A stretch of 64,000 bases of DNA from Ottelia alismoides (lineage: Eukaryota; Streptophyta; Magnoliopsida; Alismatales; Hydrocharitaceae). How positions within the stretch are numbered: position 1 is the stretch's first letter; each line of letters starts with the position of its first letter. The DNA is taken from contig JAZKJV010007246.1 of assembly GCA_037367405.1 (NCBI GenBank), forward strand, positions 248,001 to 312,000. The letters are read 5' to 3'. Positions 52,556 to 63,605 of this stretch are shown piece after piece. Under the pieces are notes generated by a model. That model was not told the DNA's origin. It searched no databases and was given only the letters and a program-made list of their open reading frames with translations. A program made the translations under genes and the position numbers.

Positions 52556-55230
52556 CTATACCTTAACCATCAGAACTATGCGATGACATAATTGATGCTC
52601 CTTATGGTCTATGATATGAACTGGACTTTCTTCATATGTCAGATTCGGCTGAATGTCCGGAACTTCATGTTCGATCACGTGCGATGGGTCAGGATGATAC
52701 TTCCTTAGCATTGATACATGAAAAATGTCATGTAGCTTGGAATAATGAGGTGGAAGATCAACCTGATAAGTTACTTCCCCAACTTTCCTTATTATCTCAA
52801 AAGGTCCCACATATTTAGGACTCAATTTTCCCTTTTTATCAAATCGCATCACTCCTTAGTAGGAGAAATCTTTAAAAACACATGGTCGCGTGCTCGAAAA
52901 TCCAATTCTCATTTTCGATTATCAACATAGGGCTTTTGTCTACTCCGAGCAGCTAAAAGTCCCTTTTGATTCACCTCCACACCCTTCATGCATGCTTGGA
53001 CTAATTCAGATCTTAATATATATTTTTCGCCTATGTCGCTCCAACACAATGGTGATCTGCATGGCCGGCCATATAAAGCTTCAAAAGGAGCCATCTTAAT
53101 GCTTCCATGATAGCTATTGTTATACGCAAATTCGACCAAAGGTAAATATCGATCCCAAATTCCAGCAAAGTCTAGGGCACAAGCTCTCAACAAGACTTCT
53201 AATGTCTGTATTGTTCTTTCGGACTGTCCATCGATCTGAGGATCAAATGATGGGATGAATCTCAAACTTGTACCTAAAGTAACCTTCACGCTTTTATACA
53301 ATCGAGAGGTATATCTCGTGTCTCCTCTAACACGATCTATACTGGAACACCATGCACTTTCACTACCTCAATCACATACAATTCAGTAAGGCTCTCTGTA
53401 GACTGATCCAATCAAATGAGTAAGAAATGTACTAACTTAATTAAGCAATCAACAATCACTCAAATAGTGTCAAAATGGATTTTCTTTGTCTTTGGCAATG
53501 CGGTGAGAAAATCCACAGTGATATGCTCCCATTTCCATTCATTGATCTCTAGCGATTGCAAAGGACCTGCAGGCTTCAGGTGCTCAATCTTTACTTGTTG
53601 ACAAATAAGACACAGATACAAAATTTACAATGTACTTTTCATCTTCGCCATTAAAAAATTCTTTTAAGTCTTTATACATCTTAGTTGTACTAGGATGAAT
53701 GGTATACATGGATCTGTGAGCCTCTTCAAGAATCTCTTGTCTTGATTCATTCCACAATCTATTACAATACCTCAATGCTCCATCCAACCCAATTCAAAAA
53801 TCATATCCTTATTTATGAGAAGCGATTGCCAAGTTTTGAAGTTTATTATCATTCTTCTGAGCCAATATAACATTTTCCATCAACGAGGAGTGGATCTTCA
53901 TTCCAGCCATAATAATTGTAGTCTTCCTTTCAATAAACAGGTTCCATTCTTCTAAGTCTTTCATTAGCTGCCATTACAATGTCATACTTACGAGCTTCCC
54001 ATTATATTTCTTACGAAGAGCATCGACAACTACATTCACCTTTCCTGGATGACAGTCGATGGAAATATCATAGTCTAATAGAAACTCCAACCATAGTCTT
54101 TGTCTCATATTCATTTCCTTCTACGAGAAGATATACTTCAGACTTTTGTGATTTGTAAATTCCTCAAATTTCTCTCCATATAAATAATGACGCCAAATCA
54201 TTAGCGCAAAACTACCACATCAAGATATAAATCATGTGTCGGGAATTTCTTTCAGCTTCCTTCGACTGTCGGGAAGTGTAAGCCACAACTTTTCCAGGAT
54301 GCATGAGGATACATCGCAATCCCCAACCTGATGCATTTGTGTAGACTTCAAATCCATCACTTCCTGATGGTTGCATGAGTACATGAGAAGTCATAAATCT
54401 TTGCTTTAATTCTTGAATGCTTTGCTCATACTTTTGAGACAATTCAAACTTTACGTCCTTTCTCAAAAATTGGGTCAGAGGTAGGGAGATCCTAGAAAAA
54501 TTCTGGATGAATCTCCTATAATATCTTTCCAGTCATAAAACACTGCGGATTTCAGAGATACTCTTGGGCTGACTCCAATTTAAAACAACCTCCACCTTTG
54601 CGGGATGCACAGAAATATCCTTCTTGGATACAACATGACCAAGGAATGCAACTTCATGAATCCAAAAGATGAATTTCGATAATTTAGCATAAAGCTGATG
54701 TTGCTGCAATGTCTAAAGAACTAATCCAAGGTACACTCGGTGTCGTTTCATATCTTGTGAATAAACTAAAATATCATCAACAAAGATAATCACAAACTTG
54801 TCTATGTATTCTCACACTACCCAATTCATCAACTTCATAAATGAGCATGCACATTTGTGAGGCCAAAAGGCAATTCTAGGAATTCATAATTTTTGCATCT
54901 TCTCCTGAATGTTATCTTCGATATGTCTTCATTCCTAATCCTAGGTTGATGTAACGAGGTCGTAGGTCATTCATGGAGAAGTCTGTTGCTTACTGCTATT
55001 AATTGAATAGATCATCGACACGAGATATCAAGTTTTTTTTATGGTGACTTTATTCAAAGCTATGTAATCAAGTGATCCGTCCATATTTTAACGAATAAGA
55101 TGGGAGCATCCCAAGGTGAAACACTTGGTCTCAGTAAACCTTTATCTAATTGTTCTTGCAACTACTTTTTCAACTCATCCAACTCAGCAGGAGCCATCCT
55201 ATATGATGCTTTAAATATGATTGTAACACT
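52556..55230 (-). pseudogene. pol: Tekay-like pol: RT, RNase H, integrase (degraded)
   Basis: Minus-strand blocks in order. RT opening with YRMAPAELDELKK and [15 protein letters not shown] (about 55210-55080). RT active site FVDDIL, with Asp codons at 54773-54778. RNase H start at 54212-54466 with FEVYTNASG (the usual DAS Asp is Asn) and VVAYTSRQ. Integrase zinc-binding segment 53584-53787 with EILEEAHRS and a H..H pair. Integrase core 52909-53301 with DGQSERTIQTLE, AYNNSYH and APFEALYGR. Integrase C-terminus 52556-52852 ending in FHVSMLRKY. Many frameshifts and stops separate the blocks. Gag and protease are absent. No chromodomain was recognised downstream. The element could not move by itself. 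Confidence 0.85.
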
Positions 55231-55583
55231 TGGTAGTACATCAATAGTGAAGTCAATCTCTTTTCTAGACGAAAGACTTGGAAAGTCGTCTGGAAAATAT
55301 CAGAAAATCTTGTACAACCTCCAAATACTTAAGTTGTACAATAGAGGGGTTTATACTAATTAAGCTAGCTAAAAAAACTGTGCACCCGATGACTATTAGT
55401 CATTTCATGTCCATAGAAATCTCGTGGGTCGATGAAGACTCACAGTCTCAGTTCGCCTCATTCCCACGATGAGTGGCCATTTGCAATGACGAAGTGTGAA
55501 ATGTTCGGTCAAATACTCAGATTTTCTAACCTAGGAAACCTAAGTTTGATATGGGCGGATATCTCATGCCCAGAGGAACTCCC
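55231..55583 (-). other. Short leader between primer site and RT remnant
   Basis: About 350 bp where several kilobases of leader, gag and protease would be expected. No motif recognised, which marks the internal deletion. Confidence 0.5.
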
Positions 55584-55595
55584 GCTCTGATACCA
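55584..55595 (-). other. Primer-binding site of Tekay-like element
   Basis: On the minus strand TGGTATCAGAGC, the exact initiator tRNA-Met complement, two bases from the LTR end at 55598. Confidence 0.85.
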
Positions 55596-55597
55596 CT

Positions 55598-57347
55598 TGT
55601 AACGAAACCCAATCATTCGAGGATGATGCAGAAGCGAAAACATAGCGGACATTTCGGGATTGTTACTCATAGCATTAATCATAACATAAAAGCAGTAAAG
55701 AATGGACTAAAAAGACTTTATTTCCATACTATTAATATGGACATGAGTCCAAGAGTTCCTTAAATAAAACAAATGATAAAGAAACTAAATGAATCACATC
55801 TACGATTTCCTTATTCCAGTGGGCATAATGACAACCTTCCAAATCGACCCAACAATAGTCCCGTATCGATTCTACCTTTTGAAGACAGTAAAGTCTCCCC
55901 TTTGAAGCGTAAATAACTTAATCTTCATGTTCCCATGTAAAAGAGTAACAATACATGTTATGAGCTTAGCGCTCAGTATGTGCCGAGTTGAGGTCAAGCC
56001 GGCTAGCATAGAAATCAAGTCACATCTAACTATTCTATACTTAACATAATCGTAATTATTCCAACAATAAAGACATATAAATTTGGTTCTCTATATCCTT
56101 ACCTTGTTAACTATTTTGCTTGATACAAATAAAAAATCATTATAGGTGTCATTAATTAATTTAAAGATGCATACGAATTATATTTCTTTTATATCCAAGC
56201 GTTGGATACTATGCTTACATATATACCCTTAAGTTTAGCCATATTGTGTGTTTGTCCATAATGTTAACATAAGTACATATATACCTTTAACATTAACTTA
56301 TTTTGCGCGCATGCCCATATCATTAACATAATTGCACACATGACCTTAGCTTAACATAAATTAGCATGTTTGCCCATATCATTATCATAATTACAACATG
56401 ACCTTATCTTAACATAAATTTACATGTATACCCTTATAATTAGACACATGCCCTTAGCCTTAACATAAATTGCACGTATGCCCTTGCACACATGCACTTA
56501 ACATTAACAGAACTTAGACATATGTCCAAAATAATAACATAATTCATACATGCACATAATATTAACATATATTGCACATATGCCCATGACATTTTTCATG
56601 TTTAGAGTTGTCTTGATTATTAATTCTTAGGCGGCTTTGATGGCTTTGATGGTATACTGCTAGCACAAATGGTCCATAAACAATGCATAACATGGCAGTG
56701 TAGCAACAACTATAGAGGACTTATCTTTTGCCTCATGCCTTGGAAGGTGTTGGCCCTTTAGACCCTTACAAGACCCTAGTTCAAGTAGGTTCCAACATCT
56801 TAACGTCATTTTCAAGACTTAGAAAGTTAACTTATTGTTTGTTATTCATAACAACTATTTTACTTTATATCCTTCTTTCTCTGTTTTATCATTCATGTTC
56901 ACATTGGACATATATACAGGGACTGCTACATGATATCAAGATCATAAATATTAATTTATTGTCAAGATATACATATAATTAAATAAACAACTCCATGGTT
57001 TCGTATGCAATGGGTAAATGATGAAATCCAAGCACTCATGCATAATAAGTAATATATATTTTAATATGTTGCTAAGTTAACATATATATATTGATCTTCT
57101 CCAAATATATACAAACACGACAATGCCTTCTCTTTATGGAATGTTTAGTCTATATACGTATCTATTATCAAATTGAAATGTCATTACAAGGATGCAACGG
57201 AAATTATTGTTATAGACCATAGTAATAAGGAATTCCATGGTGGATCGCAAATAATACGATATCCTGGAAATTGAAACATGTATATAAATACTCTCGTACT
57301 CGGGTCAGCTATTTAATAGGTTCAAATATATCAAGAACCCACAAAAT
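55598..57347 (-). repeat. 5' LTR of Tekay-like element
   Basis: Colinear with 49709-51389. It starts TGTAACGAAACCC on the plus strand. The far end is ambiguous: a TG-type end would be at 57343, while homology runs to 57347. Confidence 0.8.
56260..56600. repeat. 59-bp tandem repeats in Tekay 5' LTR
   Basis: Decayed copy of the repeat block at 50300-50640, with the same words (CATAATT..CACATGACCTTA, TAACATAAAT). Confidence 0.65.
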
Positions 57348-57352
57348 TATAT
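57348..57352. repeat. Possible target-site duplication of Tekay element, right
   Basis: TATAT, matching 49704-49708. Low information content. Confidence 0.35.
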
Positions 57353-57393
57353 AGTTATCACGTTATTCACGAGGATCAAAAATTAATAATATA

Positions 57394-60300
57394 TGTCGTT
57401 ACTATCCCCAAAATCCCCATGACAAATAAATATTTTTTTTTATTTTTTGTTACTTATTAACATGTATAGCAGAAGTATCGAACTCAGGGAGGCTACAATT
57501 CTCTAGGGTTGTTCAATCAATCGATAAAAAATCAATTACAAGAAAAAGGAAATCACAAAGGCAAACTATCCTTGGTTTTTGTGGAATTTTTTCTTCTTAA
57601 TTTTTAAAATTTTTGTTTTATTCATATTTTTTTATTTTCTGATTTTAAAATTTTAAGTTATTTTAATTTTGCAATTTTTTTATTTTTAAATCATGAATAA
57701 TATGTACAGAACAAGAAATACACACAACAACTCTTTTTGTAATATTCAATTACAACAAAAATGCTCAGAAAAATCAGGAGAAAATATTTGTGTTTTAAAT
57801 ATTTTTGAATTGTTTTTGGAATTTTTTGTATAATTTTCGTATGTTTTGTATTTTTCTCAAAATCAAACAGTTGTAAAAATGAGAAACAGTGCATAACCTA
57901 GGGTAATTTGCAACTTAAAAATGTCTTAAGTGCCCACAAGTCCTGGCAATTATTTTTATAATAAAATATAAGCAAATATCTTCAAACAGTAGATGAATTC
58001 ACAATTTTTGGATTTTTGTAGAATTTTCTATGATTTTCATAAGATTTTAATATTTTCAATTTTTTGGTTTTTATAAAGAATTAATGTGTGAAATTTGCGT
58101 AGTATTTAAAGGACAATTAAATGAAACTACTCTAATTTTTAGAATTTTTAGACAATATTTGAATTTTTATGAATTTTTGAATTGAAAAATGACATATTTT
58201 TATTTTTTTAATAATAAGAAATGATGACAAAATGCAATGAAAAAGTTATACAACGAAAAATGCTATAGCAAGTTTATGCAAAAAAATTTTGAGAATTTTT
58301 AGGATAATAAAAATATCTACTTTTATGAAAAGATCAAGCAAGTTTAAGGTATGGAATGCAAGGACTAAAATGCAAATAGTTCTTGAATTTGCATTAAATA
58401 AATAATAGAAGGTAAGTAGAAGGTAGAACGAGCAATTTACCCAATAATTTTTGTGCAAAGAAAGTGACTTGCTTAAGCGGGTCCTTTCTATAATTATGAA
58501 AAACTTCCGGGGGCTCAAATGTAATTTACCCCTAAATTAGAGCTTCGGGGGTCTTTTTGCAATATGTAGAGCATCCTGGGGTAGAGTTGATATTTCACCT
58601 AGGGTTCTCTTCGTGACTTCGTTCTTCTTCAAGATGGCCCAAGGGGGTTGTCGCCCCTTTCTTCTCTCCAAGAACACAGGGTGCGGCAGTGGGCTCCACC
58701 CAGATGGCAAACCTAGCGGAAGTTCAAGCTTGATGCGAAGATGCTCCAATGCACGGGGTGTGTTCTTCCAGGCGGAGGGCCTTCGTTCGGTGAACGGAGG
58801 CAGGTCTGTTTGGTGGTTGTGTTGCTGACAGAGTGGAATTCAAAGGGGGCTGCTCACTGGAGATGGAGCGTCTCGCGCGACGGCGTTGAGGAGAACATGA
58901 CGGAGGAAGAGTGGCGGCGGGAGAAGGCGGTTCCAGAACTGCCAGGAGGTGGTGATGGCGACCGTTCGGAGCGGCATAGGCCACAGCCACTGTTGGCACA
59001 AGAGCGTGGACTGGAGATGGAGATCCTTCACCCCAGGCGGAGGTCGGTGATGGCGTGGCTCGGCGCAGGTGTGGTGATCTGGAAGGAGCGGCTGAGCGCG
59101 GGTGCTCTCAGGAGGAGGAGGACGTGGCTTGGAGCTGCAGTTGTTGTCAGTGACACACTCCCCTACGTTGGTCGACGACGAGCAGGGGAGGTGTTGTGAT
59201 GGGTAGGAAGCGTAGCGGAGAGGGTTGGCAGCGGCGAAGGAAGGGTTGCCTCCCCCAACCAGAGAATTTTTTTATTCTTATATTTCTAAACAGAATAAAG
59301 AAAACCTTTTCTAATGTTTTTGTATTTTTTTATTCTTTATTTCCTGCAAAGCAAATGTTAGAAGAAAACATATATATATTTTATTTTTTTATTCTTTTTA
59401 TTTATAAACAAATCGGAAGGTGAACGAGGATCTGGTGAAACGCGAGGAATCGAATTCAGTTCTCTGATCACCGTGCATGATCGGAGTTGATAGATCGTGG
59501 AAGATAGAAAACGAATGCGAAGAGATCAAGAAAATGAGATGAAAAATCGAGTTGGTTGCGGATCAAATCGAGATGGATTTTAAGACTAAAGTAAAAAATG
59601 ATGATGAAATTAAATTACAACAAAATGAAACTACGATTACGCTAGATGAAAAATAAGAGAAAATGACGATGGATCTCACCTTAGGAGCGGAAAACTACCG
59701 TGATCACCTCGATGAAGCTGACTCGCTATTCCCGGACGGCTCAGAGGCTAGGCACCTTTCTCGACAAGAAGACTTTCGTAAATAGGGCTCCTCTCAACAA
59801 AGATTGATCAAGTTAGAATGAGAGAGAAGGAGCCATATAAATAGAAAAGATAATGGAGATGAAATTTGAATTTTTGACTTTTTGGATAAAGATAAGAGAT
59901 AAAATTGAAATGAAATAGAGATAAAAAGATAAGTCTCAAAAAATATTTACAAAAATTAACTAATTTTTTAATTTTTGTCACTTTATTTATTGAAAAATTA
60001 AAAGTTTATTTTTTATTTTTTGTGAAAGTTAGTTTAGAAAAATAAATATATACATATGTTATATAAATAAATGACATTATATACATGAGTAAATGAGCAA
60101 ATTAGTTTTTTTGTTTTTTATTTTTACTTTAAATAATTAATAAAATTATTTATAAATATATACAAATACAATATGTACAAAATACATGAGAAAATTGCAC
60201 AAACTACCCCAGAAAATCAACTTTACTTCTAACTCCAAAATTAAGAAAATACATTTTAAAGATAATTTAATTTAGAATCCAATGGAAGTGAGATTGGTTA

Positions 60301-60832
60301 AATTTGGGTTCATATGGAGCCGGAATTAGTCTTTCAATTAGTGCTTAGTGGCTCAAGTGTGGTTGCTTTTATTCTGTACATGATCTAATTGTGCAATTAT
60401 TTCTATTAATTCGAAAACATTTTTATTTACAACTTTGATTTTGAAAGTTATTTGATTTGAGGTCAATTAAGGTATAAATAAAATAGTGAAGTATACAAAT
60501 ACACATCACATAATTTCTTTGGATTTTCTAATTGAGGACCCTATCTCCCCCTACTTGATTCTTGGTCGGTCAGGTCAAGTCTTGGCCTTCTCTCGGGGTT
60601 CAGGTCAGTCTGTATTTATTACATATATACGGTCTTCCTCCTTTTTTATTTTCTTTTCTTTATTTTTCCTTTATTTATTTATTTATTTTAGGTTAAAATA
60701 ATTTACATATATACAATATTTACACACAGATGCAAGTTAGTAAGAATATGGAGTTAGTATTATATACAAGTGTTTTATAAGATATTTTAAGCTAAAATAA
60801 ACAAATAAAGATGACAAATCGTAGATTCCTCA
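57394..60832 (-). repeat. 3' LTR of Athila-2 (about 3.4 kb)
   Basis: On the minus strand it starts TGAGGAATCTACG right after a purine-rich tract and ends near GGGGATAGTAACGACA. That end matches the position of the Athila-1 end GGGGTTATCA, so the lower boundary is 57394-57399. A U5 motif resembling Athila-1 (GAGTTCGATAC, minus) lies at 57475-57500. A GC-rich core (58550-59240) parallels the Athila-1 LTR core. The frames 58741-59199 and 58724-58999 lie in that core on opposite strands and are not considered genes. Confidence 0.7.
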
Positions 60833-60846
60833 TACCCTTATGCTTT
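60833..60846 (-). other. Polypurine tract of Athila-2
   Basis: On the minus strand AAAGCATAAGGGTA precedes the LTR start. It is weaker in G than the Athila-1 tract (TATAGGGGGG). Confidence 0.5.
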
Positions 60847-61900
60847 ACCTTTGCTAGTCCATTAGCAAACACATATTTGAAAGAATAAGTGAAGAAAAGA
60901 AAAGGAAAGGGAAAATAAAGAAAGTAGGAAAATATTGAGTATTAAACTTATCTTCATAAAATTGTAGTTTGGAGCTCTGTCGGACCTTTAGATTATTAGT
61001 GTGTCGGAACCTTAATGGGAGATGGATTTAAGACCTAAGTTCCAGAGGACTCCTATTTAGGTCTCCTCAATAGTCAGGTCAGAACAAGTCTACATACACC
61101 AATTCTTATGCAAGGTAACTCTCATTCCCCGGTCTTGCAACTCTTTCTCGAGGAGCAGAGATACTCCCTTCCAAGTTCAAGGACAACCAGCTTAAGAAGA
61201 GGGGGTGAAGAAAAGAATGGATGGTAATCAGTGTAGCTACCTATCCTTGGATTCAAGACCAGTGTTGCCAAGTCATCCGCTGCAAGCTTACAAAAATTTA
61301 TCTTTGAATCTCTTATTGTAATAATTTTTTATCCTTCTATATACACTCTGGTAGGCATTTTACTTTTCAATGTCCTGTCCATTTTTGGAGATTCTACATT
61401 TTTCCATATTTTTTTTAAAGCATATACAAGGTGCAACATGTACATAAGGAATTTTTCCTCTTGAGCCAGTAGACTATCCCTCTTTTGAAGCTTTATTGCA
61501 ACCCCATAGCATCTTTTCTTTAGACCTCAACATTGCTAGACCAGGTTGAGACACACTTCCTTCCATAGAGGAAGACGAGAGGTTCCACTTACATATACTA
61601 CCCTCATATGCTACCCCATGCCAAAAGATTCTGCCTCCTCACTACCTCATCCATGAAGAGCTACGTGTAGAGTGCTTGTCCAAGATAAGCCATGGTCTGA
61701 AAGAATCATGCATGTGTTGTTAAATGTTCTAGTTAGACTAATCAAGATGACACGTGAACACAGTCTTATGGACTCAATGGATTAAGTCACTAGGACCTGA
61801 AAAAGTCCTAACTCCATTTCTGATAAGGTTCCTCTGAAATTAAGTGGATTAAGGCCCAACTAAGCTTCATTCTTCAATTATATTCCAGACATAGTTTAGA
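60847..61900 (-). other. Conserved non-coding block shared with Athila-1
   Basis: Reverse complement aligns with 40440-41582. It includes the 45 identical bases (61460-61504) and the TTTGCTA/TAGCAAA hairpin (60850-60869). No open frame survives on the element strand. Confidence 0.8.
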
Positions 61901-62347
61901 TCTCAATACTATCCTAAAAAATGCACATGCAAATGCAAGAAAATTTGTACAATGCAAAGAAATCATTTTTTTAAAAAAACGATGCACATGTGAAAAGAAT
62001 ATTTTAAAAAAATAATTATCTAATTATGAACTTTTTATGGATTTTTTTGAGAAAGATGCAAATGTAAAAGAAAGGTTTTTTTAATTATGCAAGTTTTATA
62101 TATTTTTGATTTTGTAGTTTAACGGAAAATGGGTTAGTAAAATATATACAACTATATACAAGATTTTATTTGCTTTTGTTTTCTTCTTTTTTCTTCTTTT
62201 TTTGTTGTTTTCACTTTTTTTTATTTTTATTTTTGTTGTTTTGTTGTTTTTTTTATTTTTTCTGTTGTTTTTTTGTTGGTTTTTTACACACGTGGATTTT
62301 ACAAAATTATGTACATATCCCCCCCCAGTAAACATATTTAAAAGTAT

Positions 62348-62451
62348 GAGTTATGTCCAAAGTATATATACAATATATACAACACCCCCCTATACTTAGC
62401 TCGAACTATGGCGTCATAGTGATCAGAGAGCGAAAAAGGAAGACATAACTC
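62348..62451 (-). repeat. Composite stem-loop of Athila-2
   Basis: Outer arms GAGTTATG (62348-62355) and CATAACTC (62444-62451) enclose CCCCCCTATACTTAGCTCG (minus-strand half-site plus G tract) and an inner GTATATAT/ATATATAC hairpin. This is the same order as 39955-40060. Confidence 0.75.
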
Positions 62452-62535
62452 GTTCTAAGTATAGAAAAGTGAAAAGACTCCTATGTTACCACGACTTAAA
62501 GAAAAGATAAAAAGAGGATAAGTTGGTGATCCCCC

Positions 62536-62567
62536 CTATACTTAGGATCAAGTAATCCTAAGTATAG
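62536..62567 (-). repeat. Athila-2 hairpin c (counterpart of hairpin 3)
   Basis: Perfect 13-bp arms CTATACTTAGGAT and ATCCTAAGTATAG with a 6-nt loop, next to a six-base C tract (G on the element strand) at 62531-62536. Confidence 0.85.
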
Positions 62568-62660
62568 TAGAGTGTACAAAAGGGAAAATCGATGAAGAGA
62601 TTGTACAAACTCAATGGAAAATACAAAAAAAACGATATGTACAACATCACACCCCCCCCC

Positions 62661-62688
62661 ATACTTAGGGTATAGTATCCCTAACTAT
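62661..62688 (-). repeat. Athila-2 hairpin b (counterpart of hairpin 2)
   Basis: Arms ATACTTAGGG and CCCTAACTAT with one mismatch, next to a nine-base C tract. On the minus strand the centre GGGATACTATACCC parallels GGGATATTTTACCC of hairpin 2. Confidence 0.8.
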
Positions 62689-62755
62689 AGGCAACAACAA
62701 GAGTGATGAGCAGGACGAATATGAACAACACAATTCATTCACTCCCCCCCCACCC

Positions 62756-62784
62756 ATACATAGGATAAAGCACATCCTAAGTAT
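62756..62784 (-). repeat. Athila-2 hairpin a (counterpart of hairpin 1)
   Basis: Arms ATACATAGGAT and ATCCTAAGTAT (one mismatch), with minus-strand loop GTGCTTT, next to a C tract. Relative to hairpin 1, an inner G-C pair is replaced by A-T on both arms. Confidence 0.8.
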
Positions 62785-62876
62785 AGATATATACACACAG
62801 AAAAGGGGTGAACGATAAAATGAGAGAAGAAAGAGTGAAACAAAAAGGATATACAAGAGGAGTGGATGTACAAAGG

Positions 62877-63602
62877 TCAAGAAGGTCGAAAACGAACCTT
62901 CTTGTGAGACCGTTGAGGTATGGATCTGATAAGGTATAGGTCGATATTGAGATCATCATTAGATATAAACTGATTAGGATCGACCAAGAATGTATCCTCA
63001 GCAGTTTCAAAGTGTGCAGGCCTAAACCGATCAATGGAAGTAGTATGGTCATGTTTGGCCTGGGGAGTCTCGCAAATATCAGAGTGAAAAGGCTCGAATT
63101 CATTATCCGAAAAAGTAAGATCAATTCTAGCATGTCGAGCCTCTCCTAGATCATTATCCTCATTAAAAGGCCCAAATTCCTTTATAAAATAAAGCAAATC
63201 AAACTCGACCTTATCAGTCTCTTCTAAATCAGAGTGAATAGGAACAGACTCATCAATGAAAGTAGTCAAATCATGTTTGTTCTGTCTAGTCTCGGAGTCT
63301 GCCTTCCGCTCTAGGGTATCTATCGTGTAAATCCCACAGATGCCATCAATGCATTGCCACATACCTGAAAAGGGAACTCCAAGGTCTATGCTTTCTGAGT
63401 CCTCCTCCTTGAAGAGGAATTCTCGGGTCTCAGTATCATCCATCATACAACAAAAATCTCTGGTAGTATCATCATGGTCAAAGTCCTTGGGGTTGGCTAA
63501 CACAGGCATACTCTCATGGGATGCAAGTCTCTGGTCAGTAATGGGTGTAGTGATCAGCACATCGCTTCCTACATCAGAATGGAAGCGAATTTCTCCTGAT
63601 CC
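62877..63602 (-). pseudogene. Athila-2 acidic post-protease region with four repeats
   Basis: It continues in frame from the protease after a TAA (63603-63605). The longest frame from an ATG-like start is 227 codons (63560-62877). It corresponds to the acidic spacer between protease and RT in Athila-1. Residues 90-188 hold four degenerate repeats of 24-26 residues, each with an E(T/A)...(K/R)(x)D(L/H)T opening and an EF.PFHSD-like middle (62997-63293). After residue 188 a basic tail (RSHKKVRFRPS) ends at a stop, and RT never follows. The role of the repeats is unknown; an acidic, disordered linker is likely. Confidence 0.7.
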
Positions 63603-63605
63603 TTA

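Larger units (their letters stand above)
49709..57347 (-). mobile_element. Ty3/gypsy chromovirus (Tekay/Del-like), gag-deleted, old
   Basis: A minus-strand element with LTRs at 49709-51389 (3') and 55598-57347 (5'), an iMet-type primer site, and a degraded RT-RNase H-integrase region between. The RT start lies only about 350 bp from the primer site, so gag and protease are gone. The LTR pair differs by roughly 15% by eye, the oldest recognisable insertion here. The integrase sequence, ending with a GPFEI..VG.V.YQ...P...LH..FHVSMLR block, is typical of the Tekay/Del group. It interrupts the Copia-2 3' LTR. Confidence 0.8.

Noticed and set aside
58724..59199. 152- and 91-residue frames in the Athila-2 LTR
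   Set aside because: GC-rich LTR core with frames on both strands, no domain, and position equivalent to the non-coding core of Athila-1.
59836..59843. TATA box for Athila-2 (TATAAATA)
   Set aside because: The consensus reads on the plus strand while the element is on the minus strand. The minus reading TATTTATA is possible but too weak to list.
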